A stretch of DNA of 55,758 bases. It comes from JBNKWA01 sp050299555. GTDB lineage: Bacteria > Pseudomonadota > Alphaproteobacteria > Rhodobacterales > Rhodobacteraceae. This document shows positions 1 through 7,226 of the stretch, piece by piece. A model generated the notes under the pieces. The model was not told the DNA's origin. It saw only the letters and a program-made list of their open reading frames with translations, and did no database searches. The position numbers and the translations under genes were made by a program. The stretch's first letter is position 1; every line of letters begins with the position of its first letter. The DNA is taken from positions 1 through 55,758 of the forward strand of contig JBNKWA010000024.1 in the NCBI GenBank assembly GCA_050299555.1. The letters run 5' to 3'.

Positions 1-290
1 GCTGACACCCGTATCATCGCCCAACCCTAAGGCCAGACTAACGGGCCGATATGCCAAAGGCCAAACGCCGTATCGCGCCAAACCCCCGCATATCCCTTCG
101 CATCTACATCATGTCAAACAGCGCGCAGAGATAAACCCTGCAGACAAAAGCCAACCGCCGCGCCGGTCTTGGCGCATCAGTCGCCCGTGCCTCAGATTGT
201 CTTGCACCGGACCACGGCCCGGCGAGGAAGCCTATGTAAGTGAGCCTGCCGGCCACGGCAAGAGGAAAACGCCCGGCTCGGCGCAGATTC
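1..290. other. Non-coding stretch at left edge
   Basis: No convincing gene is seen here. The sequence has several GCCAAA/GCCAAAC words near 50-90 and is less GC-rich than the genes around it, so it may hold the control region of a gene lying left of the window. The open frames that cross it have no ribosome binding site and no recognisable product. Confidence 0.4.
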
Positions 291-326
291 CTGTGGACTT
301 GACTGTGGACAGGTCTGTGGGTGCCT
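291..326. repeat. Three tandem 12-bp CTGTGG repeats
   Basis: Three direct copies begin at 291, 303 and 315, each starting CTGTGG and spaced exactly 12 bp (ctgtggacttga, ctgtggacaggt, ctgtgggtgcct). They end just beyond the stop codon of the membrane-protein gene at 328. The TGTGGA word resembles part of a DnaA box but lacks its AT-rich end. Function unknown; may be a protein-binding site or chance. Confidence 0.5.
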
Positions 327-327
327 T

Positions 328-711
328 TCAGCCGCCGCGGGGCGGCATGCCGCCGGGCTCGCGGGTCAGCGCGCCAAGGAGGCCAAACAGGCCTGCAAGC
401 CCGCAGAGGCTGACCGGAAACATCGCGAAGAAGCCGAGGCCGAAGGCCCAGGCCATGCCGGCGGCGGCGGCGAGGAGAAGCGCGGCACCGATCAGCGGGC
501 GCAGCACCGACATCGCGCCGCCGGCGATACCCAGCACCGGCGCGACGACGCCGATCGCCTTCAGACGGGCGGCGTGCTCAAGCGGGTCAATCAGGTCGCT
601 GACTTCGGTATTGAACCAGCCGGTGAATGCGATCCAGCCGGCCACCGAGACGCCCATGATCAGCCCCAGGACACCGCCGATGATGCCCAGGACCAGCGCG
701 GCGTTCTTCAT
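328..711 (-). CDS. Small integral membrane protein (DUF4064-like)
   Basis: A 127-residue protein with about four hydrophobic segments (roughly residues 4-28, 52-68, 70-92 and 95-116), rich in Gly and Ala, so probably an inner-membrane protein. The start MKNAALVLG at 711 was chosen because the hydrophobic segment begins there and because it overlaps the stop of the upstream lipoprotein gene by four bases (ATGA, 708-711), which suggests translational coupling. The first segment, with a conserved-looking Gly-rich helix followed by a soluble loop, is reminiscent of the DUF4064 family, but I cannot confirm this. No enzymatic motif is visible. Probably works together with the lipoprotein encoded before it. 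Confidence 0.7.
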   Translation of the reverse strand: MKNAALVLGIIGGVLGLIMGVSVAGWIAFTGWFNTEVSDLIDPLEHAARLKAIGVVAPVLGIAGGAMSVLRPLIGAALLLAAAAGMAWAFGLGFFAMFPVSLCGLAGLFGLLGALTREPGGMPPRGG

Positions 712-1172
712 ACGGCGGGCACAAGCGTGCCGGCGCGGACCACCATGTGCTTGGCCACCGGGTTGAGGCACTGGATGGACTGGAGCGGGGGCAGGACCTC
801 GGGCGACTGGACGACCTGGCCGGTCAGGTAGTCCTCGTCGGTGCAGACCGGCATTTCGGTCAGAGTGTAGCCCTTACCGATGAGGCAGTTGCGGACGCCC
901 TGCTCGATCTGCTCGAGCGGCAGCGCGCTGCTGGCGGCGGCCACGGAGGCCTGGTCGGCGTTCGGCGGCAGGCCGCGGCCGGCAAGCTCGCATTCGTTGA
1001 CGTCGTAGCCGCGCACGGCCCGGGGCGTGTTGGCCTTCCAGGTGAACGGGGTCGGCGCGACGGCCCGCGTCGGCGCGACACCGCCGCCTGCGGGCACGTC
1101 GCAGGCCGAAACCAGAGCAAGGGGCGCGACTACGAGAAGGCGCAGGCTGCGGGGCAGTGCGAGACGGGTCAT
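708..1172 (-). CDS. Small lipoprotein, unknown function
   Basis: A 154-residue protein with a lipoprotein signal: positive N-terminus, hydrophobic stretch to about residue 20 and a lipobox LVSAC with the acylated Cys at residue 24. The mature part has no motif I recognise; it holds four further Cys residues (in NECELAG, VRNCLIG, MPVCTDE and IQCLNP), which could form disulfides in the periplasm. The start has an AAGGGAA ribosome binding site about ten bases upstream. It is the first gene of a two-gene unit with the membrane protein, with which it overlaps by four bases. The family is not recognised; localisation is inferred from the signal only. Confidence 0.75.
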   Translation of the reverse strand: MTRLALPRSLRLLVVAPLALVSACDVPAGGGVAPTRAVAPTPFTWKANTPRAVRGYDVNECELAGRGLPPNADQASVAAASSALPLEQIEQGVRNCLIGKGYTLTEMPVCTDEDYLTGQVVQSPEVLPPLQSIQCLNPVAKHMVVRAGTLVPAV

Positions 1173-1353
1173 GGCGGGGTTCCCTTATTCTTGTCGGGGC
1201 TGAGGGACCCCGGTCCGATGCTGGCGATTCGGTAGCATGCTTCGAAGCGGCTGCGAAGAGGGCAGGGCGCATCACCCGGCAACCGGCACCCTGGCGCCAC
1301 GGTGGCCGCGCAAAGCCGCGTCGATCCCGACCGGAATCGGCCCGCCGGAACGA

Positions 1354-1422
1354 TGTCCCCATGGGGACGGGGGGGCAAACGCCTGGAATCACGCCAATTC
1401 CCGTGGGGACGCCCTGGGGACG
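1354..1422 (+). repeat. 69-bp GGGGACG repeat, copy 1
   Basis: Starts with a 16-bp near-perfect palindrome (TGTCCCCATGGGGACG, first base differs from consensus), then a GGGGCAA-containing middle, a third half-site TGGGGACG at +50 (1404-1411) and a fourth at +61 (1415-1422). Confidence 0.85.
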
Positions 1423-1516
1423 GCAAAAGGACGGCAGAGTTAGGGGCCCTTGCGCGCCGGGGCGCGAGGGTGGGTGGGCGGGGAGCGTCCCGGCGCGCTT
1501 CGGCGGCAGCCGACAG

Positions 1517-1585
1517 CGTCCCCATGGGGACGGGGTGTCAACAGCCTGTTTTCCCACGAAAATCCGTGGGGACGCGTGTGGGGAC
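1517..1585 (+). repeat. 69-bp GGGGACG repeat, copy 2
   Basis: Perfect palindrome CGTCCCCATGGGGACG at 1517-1532, GTCAA word at +21, third half-site TGGGGACG at +50 (1567-1574) and fourth TGGGGAC at +62 (1579-1585). Starts 163 bp after copy 1. Confidence 0.85.
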
Positions 1586-1635
1586 AGTCTTTCGGTGCCG
1601 GCGGTGGCGTGCCCGCCTTTGGGGCCCGGCCCATG

Positions 1636-1704
1636 CGTCCCCATGGGGACGCATGGTTAAGGTGTTGATATTGTTAGATATTGAGTGGGGACGCGATTCG
1701 GACG
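1636..1704 (+). repeat. 69-bp GGGGACG repeat, copy 3 (AT-rich middle)
   Basis: Perfect palindrome at 1636-1651, GGTTAA at +19, third half-site TGGGGACG at +50 (1686-1693) and a degenerate fourth (TTCGGACG) at +61. The middle aligns base for base with the copy at 55517, but most differences are G-to-A or C-to-T, giving an AT-rich version. Starts 119 bp after copy 2. Confidence 0.85.
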
Positions 1705-1755
1705 ACCATTTCGGGGCCCGGCAGAGGGCCCGGCGGGATTGCCGGGCGGGGGTCG

Positions 1756-2709
1756 TCAGCCGGGTCGTCCGCCGGCGGCGCCGCGTCGGCCGCCAGCCGC
1801 GAGGATCACCGCCAGGATGATCAGCCCGGTCATGATCAGCCTTATGCCGGCGCCGAGCCCGTAGGTGTTGAGCATCGTCACCACCAGGAACATGAACAGC
1901 GACGCCCCCCAGATGCCCGGCACGTTGGAATAGCCGCCGGCCACCGAGGTGCCACCGATCACCACCACGGCGATGGAGGTCAGCAGGTACTCGGCACCCA
2001 TGTTGAGCGCCGCCCCGCCGGAAAAGCAGGCGAGAAGGAAGCCGCAAAGCGCCGCCATCAGCGAGCAGCCGGTATAGGTGGCGAAGCGGACCCCGTCGAC
2101 CGGGACGCCGGCGAGGCGTGCCGCGCGGGGATTCTGGCCGATGGCGATGACCCGGCGACCGTAGAGGCTGCGCTCGAGCAGGAACCACGCCACCAGGGAC
2201 AGGGCCAGCGCCACCAGCGCCAGGTTGGGAATCCCGAGGGTGCTGCCGGTGGCGAAGTCGCCCAGGCCCTGGGGCGGCTTGATGCGCAGCCCGCGATTGG
2301 CCCAGATCGCCGTGGACTGGTAGAGAAAGCTGGTCGACAGCGTGGCGATGATCGGCGGGATGGCCAGAAGCCGGATCAGGCCGAAATTCGCGCAGCCGGC
2401 GCCGAGGCCGACGCCGAGGGTCACCAGCAGCCCCACCGGGATCGAGCCGCCGGCGGCATCCATCGCCTTCAGTGCCAGCGTGCCCGATAGGGTCATGGTG
2501 GCGGGGATCGACAGGTCGACATTGCCGGGCCCGAGGGTGATGACGAACATCTGCCCAAGCCCGACGATCACCGAGAAGGCGGCGAAGGTCAGCGCCGCCT
2601 CGGTCAGGCCGCCGGCCGAGGCGCCGCGGGTGACCATGACGGTGGCGATCCAGACCAGCGCCATGGCGACATAGGCCCAGATCCAGGGGCGGCGGAGAAG
2701 CGCGCTCAT
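1756..2709 (-). CDS. Sugar ABC transporter permease (CUT2 type, system 1, second permease)
   Basis: A 317-residue polytopic membrane protein of the BPD_transp_2 family, homologous to RbsC/YtfT-type permeases. It shows the family signature of alternating hydrophobic helices and the motif around FVITLGPGNVDLSIPATMTLSG, which corresponds to the conserved G-G-I-D-L-S-V region of ribose-type permeases, and the C-terminal VVVIGGTSVAGGYSN motif. It starts at 2709 with a four-base ATGA overlap to the preceding permease, so the two are translationally coupled. With the other permease, the ATPase and the binding protein encoded upstream it should form a heteromeric importer. It is the last gene of the leftward operon that begins with the epimerase gene at 8207. 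The sugar is not known. Confidence 0.88.
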   Translation of the reverse strand: MSALLRRPWIWAYVAMALVWIATVMVTRGASAGGLTEAALTFAAFSVIVGLGQMFVITLGPGNVDLSIPATMTLSGTLALKAMDAAGGSIPVGLLVTLGVGLGAGCANFGLIRLLAIPPIIATLSTSFLYQSTAIWANRGLRIKPPQGLGDFATGSTLGIPNLALVALALSLVAWFLLERSLYGRRVIAIGQNPRAARLAGVPVDGVRFATYTGCSLMAALCGFLLACFSGGAALNMGAEYLLTSIAVVVIGGTSVAGGYSNVPGIWGASLFMFLVVTMLNTYGLGAGIRLIMTGLIILAVILAAGGRRGAAGGRPG

Positions 2710-3632
2710 GTCCGCGCCTCGCGGCGGCGCAGAAGCAGCCTCAGCGTCAAGACGATGATCAGGATCGCGCCCTGGGCGCCGATCTGCCAGTCGGGAGAGA
2801 TGCGCAGGAAGGTGAGGAACGAGACCGCCAGCGTCAGGGTCAGGGCGCCGATCACCGCGCCGATGGCCGAGACCCGGCCGCCGGTGAACTCGCCGCCGCC
2901 GAGGATAACCCCGGCGATCGAGAGAAGCGTGTAGCGCAGCGCGATATTGGCGTCGGCCGAGGTGGTCAGCCCCACCAGCGAGACGCCGGCCAGCACTCCG
3001 AAGGTGCCGGCGAGCGCATAGGCGGCGGCGCGCAGTTTCAGCACCGACCAGCCGGCGCGCTCGACCGAGCGGGCATTGCCGCCGACGCCGCGCACCGCCA
3101 CCCCGAGGCTGGAGCGCATGACGATCCAGTGGGCGATCGCGGCGACCAGCAGACTGGCGAGGATCGCCATGGGCACCAGCGGCGGCTTGACGGTCATGAT
3201 CGTGCGCAGCCAGCCGGGCGCGGCGCCGCCGGGCGAGGGCAGGATGAGGACCGCGAGCCCGCCCCAGACAAAGCTCATGCCGAGCGAGACGACGATCGAG
3301 GGCAGGGCGCGCAGATGGATCACCACGCCCACCACCGCATAGGTGGCGATGGCGCCGAGAAGGATCAGTATGCCGATCAGCGGCGTGTCGTTCAGGTAGG
3401 TGGCGGTGACGCAGGCGACGAAGCTGACGAAGGTGCCGACCGAGAGGTCGAGGTCGTTGACCGCGATCACCAGCATCTGGGCGATGGTGGCCAGCGCGAT
3501 CGGCACCGCGAGGTTGAACATCAGGTTCAGCCCCAGATAGCTCATGGTCCGCGGCTGCAGCCAGAAGACGGCAATCAGCAGTGCGGCAAAGGAAAAGGCG
3601 GGGACCAGCACCCGCAGCAGGTCGGGTCTCAC
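2706..3632 (-). CDS. Sugar ABC transporter permease (CUT2 type, system 1, first permease)
   Basis: A 308-residue BPD_transp_2 permease with about eight to ten membrane helices. The diagnostic region MLVIAVNDLDLSVGTFVSF (residues near 55-75) replaces the usual GGIDLSVG loop with NDLDLSVG, and the later ILGGGEFTGGRVSAIGAVIG stretch is the second family signature. It overlaps both neighbours by four bases (ATPase upstream at 3629-3632, second permease downstream at 2706-2709), a typical tight transporter operon. Two different permeases with one ATPase suggest a heterodimeric membrane channel, as in YtfT/YjfF, rather than an RbsC-type homodimer. Confidence 0.88.
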   Translation of the reverse strand: MRPDLLRVLVPAFSFAALLIAVFWLQPRTMSYLGLNLMFNLAVPIALATIAQMLVIAVNDLDLSVGTFVSFVACVTATYLNDTPLIGILILLGAIATYAVVGVVIHLRALPSIVVSLGMSFVWGGLAVLILPSPGGAAPGWLRTIMTVKPPLVPMAILASLLVAAIAHWIVMRSSLGVAVRGVGGNARSVERAGWSVLKLRAAAYALAGTFGVLAGVSLVGLTTSADANIALRYTLLSIAGVILGGGEFTGGRVSAIGAVIGALTLTLAVSFLTFLRISPDWQIGAQGAILIIVLTLRLLLRRREART

Positions 3633-5044
3633 GCGGCGGCCCCCTGGAACGAGGCGGACAGGACGGCTTCCTCGCTGAGGGTGTCGCCGGCCAGTTCGGC
3701 CACCACGCGGTTGTTGCGGAACACGTAGACCCGGTCGCAGAGGCAGATCTCGGCCATCTCGGTGGAGTAGAGCAGGAAGGTGCGGCCGTTGCCGTCGCCG
3801 GTTTCGGCGCGAAGGCGGGCATAGACCTCCTGCTTGGTGCCGATGTCGACGCCGCGCATGGGATCGTCCATCAGCACGATGGGGGCGGCGGTGCCGAGCG
3901 CCCGGGCAAACAGTGCCTTTTGCTGGTTGCCGCCCGAGAGCGACAGGATCGGCTGGCCGATGTCGCCGGTGCGGATGGCGAGGCGCTTCTGCCAGGTGGC
4001 GCCGAACTCGGCCTCGGCGGCGTTGTCGACGGCGCCGAGGCGGGTCATGCCGGGCAGCACCGCGGCGGTCATGTTGCGCAGGATCGACCAGAGCGGGAAG
4101 ACCCCGTCCACCACCCGGTCGCCGGCAACGAAGGCGACCCGCGGATCGCCGCCCCGCCAGTTGCCGGAATGCTTGAGGTAGAGGCGCCTGAGGAGCGCGC
4201 TCTGGCCATGGCCGGCAAGCCCGGCGAAGCCGACGATCTCGCCGGGGTAGGCGGTGATGCCGGCCTCGTCGAGCACCGGTGTGGCCTGCTGCCGGGTGGC
4301 GCGGGCGGCGGGGCCAGCCTCGCGCGCGACCGAACCCATGGCGGCGACCAGCCCGTGGGCGTCGAATTCGGCGGCGGCGCGGTCGGCGACCACCTTGCCG
4401 TCCTTCATCACCACGATGCGGTCGCTGACGGCGAGCACCTCGCCGAGGATGTGGCTGATGAAGATCACCGCGCCGCCGGAGGCGACGAAGCGGCGGATAT
4501 GGGCCAGCAGCTGTTCGGCGCGGCTGGAATCGAGCGACGAGGTGGGCTCGTCCAGCACCACGATCCGGGCCGGGCCGCCGAGGTCGAGAAAGGCGATGGC
4601 GACCTCGACCATCTGCCGTTCGGTCAGTGACAGATCGCCCAGGCTGGCGCGGCCGTCGATGCCGTGGCCGGGGAAGATCTGGTCGAGGCGGGCGGTGACG
4701 GCGGCGGCCGCGTCACGGCGCCAGGTCAGCCCGGTGGGCGCGCCGCGCAGGATGCGGACGTTCTCGGCCACGGTGAGGTTGGGGCAGAGCGAGAGTTCCT
4801 GAAAGACGCAGCGCAGGCCGGGCACGCCGCCCGACTGCGCCGCCCCGGCGGCGGTCACGGTGCCGGCGTCGAGGGCGACGCCGCCGTTCAGCACGTTGAC
4901 CAGCGTCGACTTGCCGGCGCCATTGTGGCCGACGAGCCCGACGCACTCGCCGGCGCCGAGGCTGAACTCGACGCCGTCGAGCGCCCGGACCGCGCCGAAG
5001 GCCTTGGCGGCCCCGGCCACCGAAATGACTGGGGCCGCGGTCAT
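3629..5044 (-). CDS. Sugar ABC transporter ATP-binding protein (RbsA/MglA type, system 1)
   Basis: A 471-residue protein with two fused nucleotide-binding domains, as in RbsA, MglA and XylG. The first domain has Walker A GHNGAGKST (residues 39-47), signature LSLTERQ and Walker B VVLDEPTSSLD. The second has the usual degenerate Walker A (GLAGHGQS), a good signature LSGGNQQK, and a Walker B reading VLMDDPMRGVD, where family members normally have DEPTRG; the catalytic Glu is thus replaced by Asp. It is slightly shorter than the usual 490-510 residues. It drives the permease pair encoded directly downstream with four-base overlap; the binding-protein gene ends four bases upstream. Confidence 0.9.
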   Translation of the reverse strand: MTAAPVISVAGAAKAFGAVRALDGVEFSLGAGECVGLVGHNGAGKSTLVNVLNGGVALDAGTVTAAGAAQSGGVPGLRCVFQELSLCPNLTVAENVRILRGAPTGLTWRRDAAAAVTARLDQIFPGHGIDGRASLGDLSLTERQMVEVAIAFLDLGGPARIVVLDEPTSSLDSSRAEQLLAHIRRFVASGGAVIFISHILGEVLAVSDRIVVMKDGKVVADRAAAEFDAHGLVAAMGSVAREAGPAARATRQQATPVLDEAGITAYPGEIVGFAGLAGHGQSALLRRLYLKHSGNWRGGDPRVAFVAGDRVVDGVFPLWSILRNMTAAVLPGMTRLGAVDNAAEAEFGATWQKRLAIRTGDIGQPILSLSGGNQQKALFARALGTAAPIVLMDDPMRGVDIGTKQEVYARLRAETGDGNGRTFLLYSTEMAEICLCDRVYVFRNNRVVAELAGDTLSEEAVLSASFQGAAA

Positions 5045-5048
5045 GGGA

Positions 5049-6065
5049 TCAGCTCGCGCCCTCGATCACGGCGATGGCGTCTTCCTGGCTGTACTCGACA
5101 TTGGCGACGCCGCCGGCCGGGGTGTTGGCCAGATTGTCCTCGAGGTTGTCCTGGTCGATGCGAAGGAACGGCACCGTCAGGTCCTTGGGCACCTCCTTGC
5201 CGTCGAGGATCTGCTGGGCGACCCAGAAGGCCAGCGTCGAGACCCCGGGCGCGATCGAGACCGACATGGTCTCGTAACCGCCGGCGTCCTTCTGCTCTTT
5301 CCACCAGGCAAGCTCGTCCTGACGGTTGCCCATGATGATGAGCGGCATGTCGCGGCCGGCCGCGTCGAAGGCCTGGGCCGCGCCGTAGCCGTCGCCGCCC
5401 TGGGTCACCACCCCGACGATATCGTCGGGCAGCGACGGCAGGATGCCGGCCACCGCCTTCTGCGCCACGTCCTGGGCCCAGTCGCCATGCACCGAGCCGA
5501 CGACCTCGAACTTGCCGGTCTCGGCCACGCCCTCGTGGATGCCGGCGGAAATCTCGTCATCGACGAAGACGCCGGCGAGGCCGCGAATCTCCAGAAGCTT
5601 GCCGCCCTCGGGCAGCCGCTCGGAAAGATACAGCACCTCGTCCTTGCCCATCTGCTTGAAGTCGACGGCGATGCGCCAGGCGCAGGGCTCGGTCACGATA
5701 CCGTCGAACGAGACGACGGTGATGCCGGCGTCGCAGGCTTCCTTGACTGCACCGTTCAGCGCCGTCGGCGAGGCGGCGTTCAACACGATCGCGTCGTAGC
5801 CCTGCAGGATCATGTTCTGAATCTGCGCCGCCTGCTCGGTGGCCTGGTTCTCGGCGGTGGTGAAGGCGTCGGCGGCGGCGACCACGCCATCGGCCACGGC
5901 CTGGCTGGTGACGGTGTCCCAACTGGTCAGCATCGCCTGACGCCAGGAATTTCCGGCGTAGTTGTTGCTGAGCGCGATCTTCTTGTCGGCCGTGTCGGCG
6001 GCGGCTGCCGAGGCGGCAAGCACCGCGGCGGCGGCACCGAGCAGCAATCTGCCATGCCTAGTCAT
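5049..6065 (-). CDS. Periplasmic sugar-binding protein (system 1)
   Basis: A 338-residue Peripla_BP_4 (RbsB-like) protein with a signal peptide (positively charged start, hydrophobic core, ASAAAAD cleavage region near residue 22). The mature protein starts with KIALSNNYAGNSWRQAM, typical of type I sugar-binding folds, and has the alternating beta-alpha pattern with DGIVTEP in the hinge region. Ribosome binding site GGGAGGAAATC precedes the ATG. It captures the substrate in the periplasm for the ATPase and permeases encoded directly downstream. Spacing of four bases to the ATPase gene supports co-translation. Substrate cannot be told from sequence. Confidence 0.88.
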   Translation of the reverse strand: MTRHGRLLLGAAAAVLAASAAAADTADKKIALSNNYAGNSWRQAMLTSWDTVTSQAVADGVVAAADAFTTAENQATEQAAQIQNMILQGYDAIVLNAASPTALNGAVKEACDAGITVVSFDGIVTEPCAWRIAVDFKQMGKDEVLYLSERLPEGGKLLEIRGLAGVFVDDEISAGIHEGVAETGKFEVVGSVHGDWAQDVAQKAVAGILPSLPDDIVGVVTQGGDGYGAAQAFDAAGRDMPLIIMGNRQDELAWWKEQKDAGGYETMSVSIAPGVSTLAFWVAQQILDGKEVPKDLTVPFLRIDQDNLEDNLANTPAGGVANVEYSQEDAIAVIEGAS

Positions 6066-6151
6066 GATTTCCTCCCTGTGAATTCGTTGTTCCGGGCCAC
6101 TGGCGTCGCGTGCCCGGACGAGCCTGAGGCAACCTGTTTGAGACGTGTAGT

Positions 6152-6181
6152 GGCGGGCGGCCGTGAGGCCAGCCGCCCGCC
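6152..6181 (-). terminator. Strong hairpin between two binding-protein genes
   Basis: A perfect 10-bp stem (GGCGGGCGGC / GCCGCCCGCC) with a 10-base loop lies ten bases beyond the stop of the binding-protein gene at 6191. There is no T-run after it on the minus strand, so it is more likely a partial terminator or an mRNA-stabilising hairpin that raises binding-protein over downstream transporter expression. Confidence 0.65.
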
Positions 6182-6190
6182 TGTTGTGGA

Positions 6191-7183
6191 TCAGTTGTTG
6201 GCGCAGAAGCCCGCATCACCGGCATCGCAGACGTCGAGCCCGGTGTAGAGCGGATCCTCGACGGTCTCGCCGTTGATGAGCTGGATCATCACGTCAGGCG
6301 CGCGATAGCCCATCTCGAAGGGCCGCTGGCCAACCTGGGCCTGGCTGCGCCCGTCGCGGAAGGCCTGCGTCTGCGGCGGCAGCGTGTCGCCGGCGATGAT
6401 GATCAGATCACCCGAGTTCAACTTGTCCATCACCTGGTCGGTGACCTGGGCATAGGCCTGCGGCGCGAACTGCGCCCAGCCGCCTACCAGAACGAACGCG
6501 TCGAGATCGGGATTGGCGATGAAGGTATCGGCCATCTGCTGGTTGGCGAGGTCGGCCTGGTCGTTGGTGAAGACCGGGCAGCCCTCGATCTCGGACCAGC
6601 CGTTCTGGCCGGTCAGCCGCTCGATGCCGGCTTCGCCGCCGGCGGTGTCGCGGAAGCCCTGGGCGCGGGCGTTGATGTTGTCGGCCGCGACGTTGCCGAG
6701 CTGCAGGCAGACGGTGCCGCCCTCGGGCTTCAGCTTGGCCGCTTCCTCGGCCATCTTGACGCCCATCAGGTAGTTGTCGGTGCCCAGATAGGTGGCGCGC
6801 AGGTCACGATCCTCTTCGAGGAAGTCGGCGTCGATGGTCATCACCGGAACCGACGGTGCGATCTGGCGAACGCGGTTGGCCATGGCCGGCGCGTTCGACG
6901 GCGAGATGGCGATGGCAGCGACGCCCTTGGTCAGCAGATCGTCGACGATCTGTACCTCGCCGGACTCGTCGGCCGACGATGCCGGGCCGGTATAGAGGCA
7001 CTCGTATTCGCTGTCGGCGTTCTCCTCCATCCACTTCTGGCAGCCAAGGTTGATCTGCTCGAAGAACGGGTTGTCGAGCCCCTTGACCACGATGGCGAGG
7101 GTCTTCTTGTCCTGCGCGGCGCCGATGCCGGCAGACAATGCCACAATGGCTGTGGTCGCTACGAAATAGTGCAAGCGCTTCAT
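6191..7183 (-). CDS. Periplasmic sugar-binding protein (system 2)
   Basis: A 330-residue Peripla_BP_4 protein with a clear signal peptide (MKRLHYF start, hydrophobic core, cleavage after GIGAAQ). The mature start KKTLAIVVKGLDNPFFEQI matches RbsB-type sugar-binding proteins, with DDLLTKGVAAIAISPSN forming the second strand-helix. The start at 7183 was chosen for the GGAGGAAACCC ribosome binding site and the signal peptide; a longer frame upstream has neither. It sits in the leftward operon but has no ATPase or permease of its own there, so the single-domain ATPase and permease on the other strand (8359-10113) are its probable partners. Cys residues in EGCPVF, GCQKW, DVCDAG and GFCANN suggest disulfides. 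Confidence 0.87.
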   Translation of the reverse strand: MKRLHYFVATTAIVALSAGIGAAQDKKTLAIVVKGLDNPFFEQINLGCQKWMEENADSEYECLYTGPASSADESGEVQIVDDLLTKGVAAIAISPSNAPAMANRVRQIAPSVPVMTIDADFLEEDRDLRATYLGTDNYLMGVKMAEEAAKLKPEGGTVCLQLGNVAADNINARAQGFRDTAGGEAGIERLTGQNGWSEIEGCPVFTNDQADLANQQMADTFIANPDLDAFVLVGGWAQFAPQAYAQVTDQVMDKLNSGDLIIIAGDTLPPQTQAFRDGRSQAQVGQRPFEMGYRAPDVMIQLINGETVEDPLYTGLDVCDAGDAGFCANN

Positions 7184-7226
7184 GGGTTTCCTCCCTTTGG
7201 GTGTTGCTACGTGCCCGGGCCTTGTC

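Larger units (their letters stand above)
1173..1755. other. Intergenic region carrying repeat units
   Basis: No gene is supported here. The open frames on both strands read through the repeat units and are rich in Pro, Arg and Gly, without ribosome binding sites. The stretch lies between the start of the lipoprotein gene and the end of the sugar-permease gene and contains three copies of the 69-bp repeat described separately. Confidence 0.6.

Noticed and set aside
1354..1704. CRISPR array
   Set aside because: Repeat units are 69 bp with a large internal palindrome, the spacers vary in length and some are homologous to each other, and no cas gene is near.
1538..2188. Frames reading through the 69-bp repeats as proteins with a P-H-G-D-A word
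   Set aside because: The shared word comes from the repeat palindrome itself. There is no ribosome binding site and the frames end in antisense sequence of the permease gene.
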